Source of the DNA: Spirochaetales bacterium
GTDB lineage: Bacteria > Spirochaetota > Spirochaetia > JAGLYY01
Direction: 5' to 3'
Assembly: GCA_023131935.1 (NCBI GenBank)
Contig: JAGLYY010000479.1
Coordinates: 1-10,346, forward strand
DNA length: 10,346 nt
The notes beneath the pieces are model-generated. The model was given only the letters and a program-made list of their open reading frames with translations. It was not told the origin of the DNA and searched no databases. How positions within the stretch are numbered: the stretch's first letter is position 1; every line of letters starts with the position of its first letter. Positions 7,289 through 10,346 of the stretch are shown one piece after another. Position numbers and translations under genes: made by a program.

Positions 7289-7319
7289 TTGTTAAGGTTT
7301 AAGTTTTATGCTGTATAAT
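7289..7319 (+). promoter_or_regulatory. Possible promoter overlapping the first candidate start of the CNB kinase
   Basis: A perfect TATAAT lies at 7314-7319, with TTGTTA at 7289-7294 as the -35 candidate, 19 bases upstream, and a TG three bases before the -10. The stretch from 7218 to here is AT-rich and gene-free. If this promoter is used, transcription begins near 7326, after the ATG at 7318, which would make the later in-frame ATG (7330) or GTG (7342) the true start. Confidence 0.4.
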
Positions 7320-8514
7320 GTCTTCATTTATGGGGGAAAAAGTGGAGACCGGTTTTTATCAATTTCTTCGGAATGTGAGTTTCTTTGAGGAACTGCCCGA
7401 CAAAGATATCCGGAACATGCTGAAATACTGCGGGGAAGAACAATTCTCCGCTGCGGAGATCCTCTTTCATGAAAACGATCCCGCGGACCGATTCTATATC
7501 GTATTGCAGGGTGAGGTTGAGGTATGGAAAGCCTACGGCACCGATGATGCCGATATGCTCGCTGTCCATGGTAAAGGGCACCTCTTTGGAGAGATGGCCC
7601 TCATTGATGACATGCCGAGAAGCGCGACAGTTCTGGCCAGAAGGCCAACCCGGCTCCTCTATATTAAGGAGGAGGATTTCCAGCGGATGGTGCGGGAAAA
7701 CTCCTCTGTTGGATTCTCAATAATCAAATCCCTGTCATCAATGGTACGGAAGAGTAACGACAGTTTTCTGGAGGATCTTAAGACGAGGAACCAGAAACTG
7801 GAGGAGGCTTACAGAGAACTGAAAACCGCCCAGGATGAACTGCTTAGAAAAGACCGGCTTTCAAACCTCGGGAAATTCTCCTCCATGATTCTCCACGATC
7901 TTAGAAACCCCATATCAACCTTAAAAAGTTACGCTGAAATGATCCTGATGAACGAAGAGATAACCGGGAAACCACAGGAATATGTAAAAAACATTCTCCA
8001 TGAGGCGGACCGTCTGAATAATCTGGCGAATGAATTTCTCGATTACTCCCGGGGAGAGATCAGGCTTACGATGAACATCGTGCTCCTGAAGGATTTTATG
8101 GAAAAGCTCAACCCGGTAATCCGCAGGCGTTTTGCCTCCCGAAATACCGAGATAACCATTGAGTCCCGTTTCAACGAACCTGTTATTTTCGACCATGACC
8201 GGATGTTTCGAGTTCTGCTCAACCTCGCGGAGAACGGGAGAAAGGCAATGTGCAGAGAAGGTATGTTTTCCATTATCGCGGAAAAACAAGGGGACGCCCT
8301 GCTCTTTATCATTACCGACACAGGAGATGGAATGACGCCGGAGGTTTTAGAGCATATATTCGAGCCCTTCTATTCCTCCTCACAAGGAGGAGGTACAGGC
8401 CTGGGTATGGTTATCGTAAAAAACATAGTTGATGCACATGAAGGCTCTCTGAAGGTTGAAAGCGCCCCGGGCAAAGGCACAAAGGTTACCATTTCCCTCC
8501 CGTTACGGGGATAA
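7318..8514 (+). CDS. Sensor histidine kinase with N-terminal cyclic-nucleotide-binding domain
   Basis: A soluble kinase of up to 398 residues. Residues 18-140 form a CRP-type cyclic-nucleotide-binding domain (FLRNVSFFEELPDKDI onward), with the phosphate-binding cassette FGEMALIDDMPRSATVLA at 90-107, including Glu92 and Arg101 that contact the nucleotide in active members. A coiled coil at 150-180 leads to a HisKA domain with the H box SSMILHDLRNPIST (His193) and then a HATPase domain: N box NLAENGRKA (Asn306), G1 DTGDGM (Asp334), F box FEPFYSS and G2 GGTGLGM. All kinase boxes are intact. It may therefore couple cAMP, cGMP or another ligand to phosphotransfer, though the ligand is inferred. 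Three in-frame starts compete: ATG 7318, ATG 7330 and GTG 7342. The last has GGGGGA at 7332-7337 in front of it, and TATAAT at 7314-7319 also favours a later start. No response regulator is adjacent. Confidence 0.9.
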   Translation: MSSFMGEKVETGFYQFLRNVSFFEELPDKDIRNMLKYCGEEQFSAAEILFHENDPADRFYIVLQGEVEVWKAYGTDDADMLAVHGKGHLFGEMALIDDMPRSATVLARRPTRLLYIKEEDFQRMVRENSSVGFSIIKSLSSMVRKSNDSFLEDLKTRNQKLEEAYRELKTAQDELLRKDRLSNLGKFSSMILHDLRNPISTLKSYAEMILMNEEITGKPQEYVKNILHEADRLNNLANEFLDYSRGEIRLTMNIVLLKDFMEKLNPVIRRRFASRNTEITIESRFNEPVIFDHDRMFRVLLNLAENGRKAMCREGMFSIIAEKQGDALLFIITDTGDGMTPEVLEHIFEPFYSSSQGGGTGLGMVIVKNIVDAHEGSLKVESAPGKGTKVTISLPLRG

Positions 8515-8561
8515 GCCAGAGGGGGAAGAGGCGCAGAGGTCACCATGGAGTGAAGGATTTC

Positions 8562-9419
8562 TTATTCAAGAGTCACCTTTTTCAATATATGAGTCGGGTC
8601 ACCATTATACGGATTGATCTTAAGCCAGATTTCCTCAAAAGCAACACTCTCAACCAATCCATTTCCCATATCATATCTTACTTTTACAATACCGCTGCCT
8701 TTTAGATTCTCAATCTTTTCCAGCAGTTTTATATACTGTGGATTTGTCATTGGCACCTCCCGTCTGGCCAGAGTGAGATGACTCCTTTGAATATAGGGAA
8801 ATCCATCACCTCTTATTACTGGCGGCTTTTCCGGATCATAAGGAGAGCCAGGAGGAGCATACAGATAACTGTGAGGGATTCCCGGCCACAGATGTGTGTT
8901 ATCCGGATTATAGTCATGCATTCCGATAGAAATCATATCCAGTGAGTTCTGATATTCCAGTATCATCCGGGAATCCTCTTGTATGGGGATGTAATTCCGC
9001 CGTGGATATTGTGAAAACAATCTTTTCTGATCCTCATCTTTCATTGTCAATTGTAAAAAAAGTTTTCCATTAATTGTGATTGTTGGGTTATCACCCATAG
9101 ATGGATTCTTCAGAGCCGAAATATCGATAACCCTGCCTTGTGCAAGTGGAGTTGTTGGATCAAAATCTGTTCGTATCTTTCCACCCTCCATTTTTATGGC
9201 AAGAGGAACATCATTTGTTGTTGGGTCATATCGTGTTACCGGGATTCCCAATTGCGCCAATTCCGCGTGAGCTCTTATTCGCCAGTATTCATGCGATGCC
9301 TGCTTAAGCCTTTCCTCCCATGCTTGCACTTTTGAGGTGGAATTATGAAACCTGGGAGGAACCCGGGAATTGTTATCGATCATCTCCTTTACATACTTCC
9401 ATGTTCCATTATTATTCAA
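8562..9419 (-). CDS. Unrecognised AT-rich orphan protein
   Basis: A 285-residue protein I cannot place in a family. It has no signal peptide or membrane segment. Residues 28-58 look helical and charged (VQAWEERLKQASHEYWRIRA). Residues 60-95 contain two DPTT motifs, RYDPTTNDVP and DFDPTTPLA, about 22 residues apart. The middle and C-terminal parts are rich in Tyr, Pro and Asp (PHSYLYAPPGSPYDPEKPP) and end in beta-type strands (VKVRYDMGNGLVESVAFEEI). The G+C of 60-base lines I counted in it is about 30-40%, against about 58% for a line in cheB, which suggests a separate origin. The start is TTG 9419, the first start codon after an in-frame TAG; an ATG at 9383 is the alternative but has AGGAG directly against it. 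It lies 59 bases downstream of cheB on the same strand and converges with the CNB kinase. Confidence 0.65.
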   Translation of the reverse strand: MNNNGTWKYVKEMIDNNSRVPPRFHNSTSKVQAWEERLKQASHEYWRIRAHAELAQLGIPVTRYDPTTNDVPLAIKMEGGKIRTDFDPTTPLAQGRVIDISALKNPSMGDNPTITINGKLFLQLTMKDEDQKRLFSQYPRRNYIPIQEDSRMILEYQNSLDMISIGMHDYNPDNTHLWPGIPHSYLYAPPGSPYDPEKPPVIRGDGFPYIQRSHLTLARREVPMTNPQYIKLLEKIENLKGSGIVKVRYDMGNGLVESVAFEEIWLKINPYNGDPTHILKKVTLE

Positions 9420-9440
9420 CTTACTCTATTGCCTTCTTCT

Positions 9441-9470
9441 GTTATAGCATTTTTTTGTTCTGGATGACAG
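9441..9470 (-). promoter_or_regulatory. Possible promoter of the orphan gene
   Basis: On the - strand CTGTCA (9470-9465) and TATAAC (9446-9441) are separated by 18 bases that include an A tract. They match four and five of six consensus bases. A start of transcription near 9434 would leave a leader of about 15 bases before the TTG, carrying GAAGG at 9436-9432. This would let the orphan gene be expressed apart from cheB. Confidence 0.35.
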
Positions 9471-9478
9471 ACTCCTCA

Positions 9479-10346
9479 TCAGTTACTCTCGCATTCCTTC
9501 AAAGCCTCCGGGGCCAGTGCTTCAAGAGGGAGTACATGATCGACAGCCCCCAGCTTGATTGCCTCCTTTGGCATACCGAAAACGATACAACTGCGCTCAT
9601 CCTGGGCAAAGGTAACAGCTCCCGCGTCTTTCATTTCACTCATCCCCCTCGCTCCGTCATCGCCCATCCCGGTCATGATAATACCAACGGCGTTCCTGCC
9701 GGCGTATCTGGAGGTAGAACGAAACAGGACATCAACCGATGGTCTGTGTCTGCTTACCAGCGGGCCGCCGCGCACCTCCACATAATACCTGGCCCCGCTC
9801 CTCTTCAGCAGTGTGTGGTAATTACCCGGCGCGATTAAGACCCTGCCCCGGATTATCGTATCGTTGTTCCCGGCTTCCTTGACCGATACCCTGCAGATCC
9901 CGTCCAGCCTCTTCGCGAAAGCCCGGGTAAATTGCTCCGGCATATGCTGCACAACTACCGTCCCCGGAGCATCTAGAGGGAAGGATTCCAGGAAGTTTTT
10001 TAATGCCTCGGTACCGCCGGTTGACGCGCCGACCACAATAACTTTTTCCGTAGTTCTGAAAATCGGCTTTATGGTTGACAATGGGATCACCACATCGGCT
10101 GTATATTTTGGTGGGATTTTTTCAGACCCGGGCTTTCGGTTAGCGGACAGGCGGGAACCGGTCTTCAGTTTTCTTCTTGAAAGAAATGCCGCCTCAACCG
10201 CGTCACATATCCGAATTTTCGATTCCTCCAAAAACATCCTGGTTCCAAGCTTTGGCTTGGTAATGATCTCTACCGCCCCGTACTCTATTGCCCGTAATGC
10301 TATTTCCGAATTCTCCTCTGTCAGGCTCGAACAGATAACCACGGGG
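9479..10346 (-). CDS. cheB: CheB protein-glutamate methylesterase, 5' end beyond the window
   Basis: The visible 289 or so codons encode the end of a receiver domain and the full methylesterase domain of CheB, which removes methyl groups from (and deamidates) glutamate/glutamine side chains of chemotaxis receptors to reset their signalling state. The receiver part shows PVVICSSLT and the conserved lysine in EIITKPKLG; the phospho-acceptor Asp lies further upstream, outside the window. A linker of about 60 residues, long and basic, follows. The esterase triad is present: Ser in VGASTGGTEA, His in VQHMPEQF and Asp in MTGMGDDGARG. The C-terminus is complete (EALKECESN, stop at 9479-9481). The GTG at 10342 is an internal valine codon of the receiver strand, not a start. 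The gene is the first visible on the - strand, with the orphan gene downstream. CheR, CheA and receptors are not in view. Confidence 0.93.
   Translation of the reverse strand, partial: PVVICSSLTEENSEIALRAIEYGAVEIITKPKLGTRMFLEESKIRICDAVEAAFLSRRKLKTGSRLSANRKPGSEKIPPKYTADVVIPLSTIKPIFRTTEKVIVVGASTGGTEALKNFLESFPLDAPGTVVVQHMPEQFTRAFAKRLDGICRVSVKEAGNNDTIIRGRVLIAPGNYHTLLKRSGARYYVEVRGGPLVSRHRPSVDVLFRSTSRYAGRNAVGIIMTGMGDDGARGMSEMKDAGAVTFAQDERSCIVFGMPKEAIKLGAVDHVLPLEALAPEALKECESN

Noticed and set aside
8515..8561. Terminator or repeat between the CNB kinase and the orphan gene
   Set aside because: Two CAGAGG copies are present but no stem followed by a T run on either strand, so nothing can be supported.
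9320..9838. 172-codon open frame on the + strand across the orphan gene and cheB
   Set aside because: It overlaps the catalytic part of cheB on the opposite strand, which is certain coding sequence, and its translation resembles no protein.

Overview
This window holds a run of bacterial signal-transduction genes. There are two tandem PAS-GAF histidine kinases, a thiolase, a degenerate HD-GYP-type protein, and a kinase with an N-terminal cyclic-nucleotide-binding domain, all on the + strand. An unrecognised AT-rich gene and the visible part of a cheB methylesterase gene lie on the - strand. Base composition is moderate overall, with coding lines around half G+C. The short secreted reading frame at the left has a signal peptide ending in an Ala-Gln motif. 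Together with the HisKA_2 kinases and the SCP2/archaeal-type thiolase, this makes a spirochaete or similar free-living Gram-negative-type bacterium plausible, but I hold that assignment weakly.

Layout: bases 1-236 carry no complete gene, only a membrane-like open frame on the - strand that lacks a usual start codon. Bases 237-377 encode a 46-residue secreted peptide that looks like the first exported stretch of a longer protein cut short by a TGA. Bases 399-4012 are the two 602-residue paralogous kinases, overlapping by ATGA and so probably translated together. Bases 4087-5346 encode the thiolase, which may have its own promoter overlapping the end of the second kinase. Bases 5347-5606 are noncoding and hold a pair of inverted repeat arms around a short palindrome. 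Bases 5607-7217 encode the HD-GYP-like protein and about 7318-8514 the cyclic-nucleotide-domain kinase. Bases 8562-9419 (-) encode the orphan protein and 9479-10346 (-) encode CheB, cut by the right edge.

The three kinases have no receiver-domain partner in the window, so their targets lie elsewhere. Their sensory parts (PAS, GAF, cyclic-nucleotide domain) point to soluble cytoplasmic sensing. CheB links the right edge to chemotaxis adaptation. The HD-GYP-like protein has lost the metal-binding residues of a cyclic-di-GMP phosphodiesterase and is more likely a sensor or scaffold than an enzyme. I see no RNA gene, CRISPR array, transposase or integrase. I did not find a clearly new multi-gene system. 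The points most worth a second look are the degenerate HD-GYP protein, the inverted-repeat element before it, the CNB-kinase fusion, the orphan AT-rich gene and the truncated secreted reading frame.
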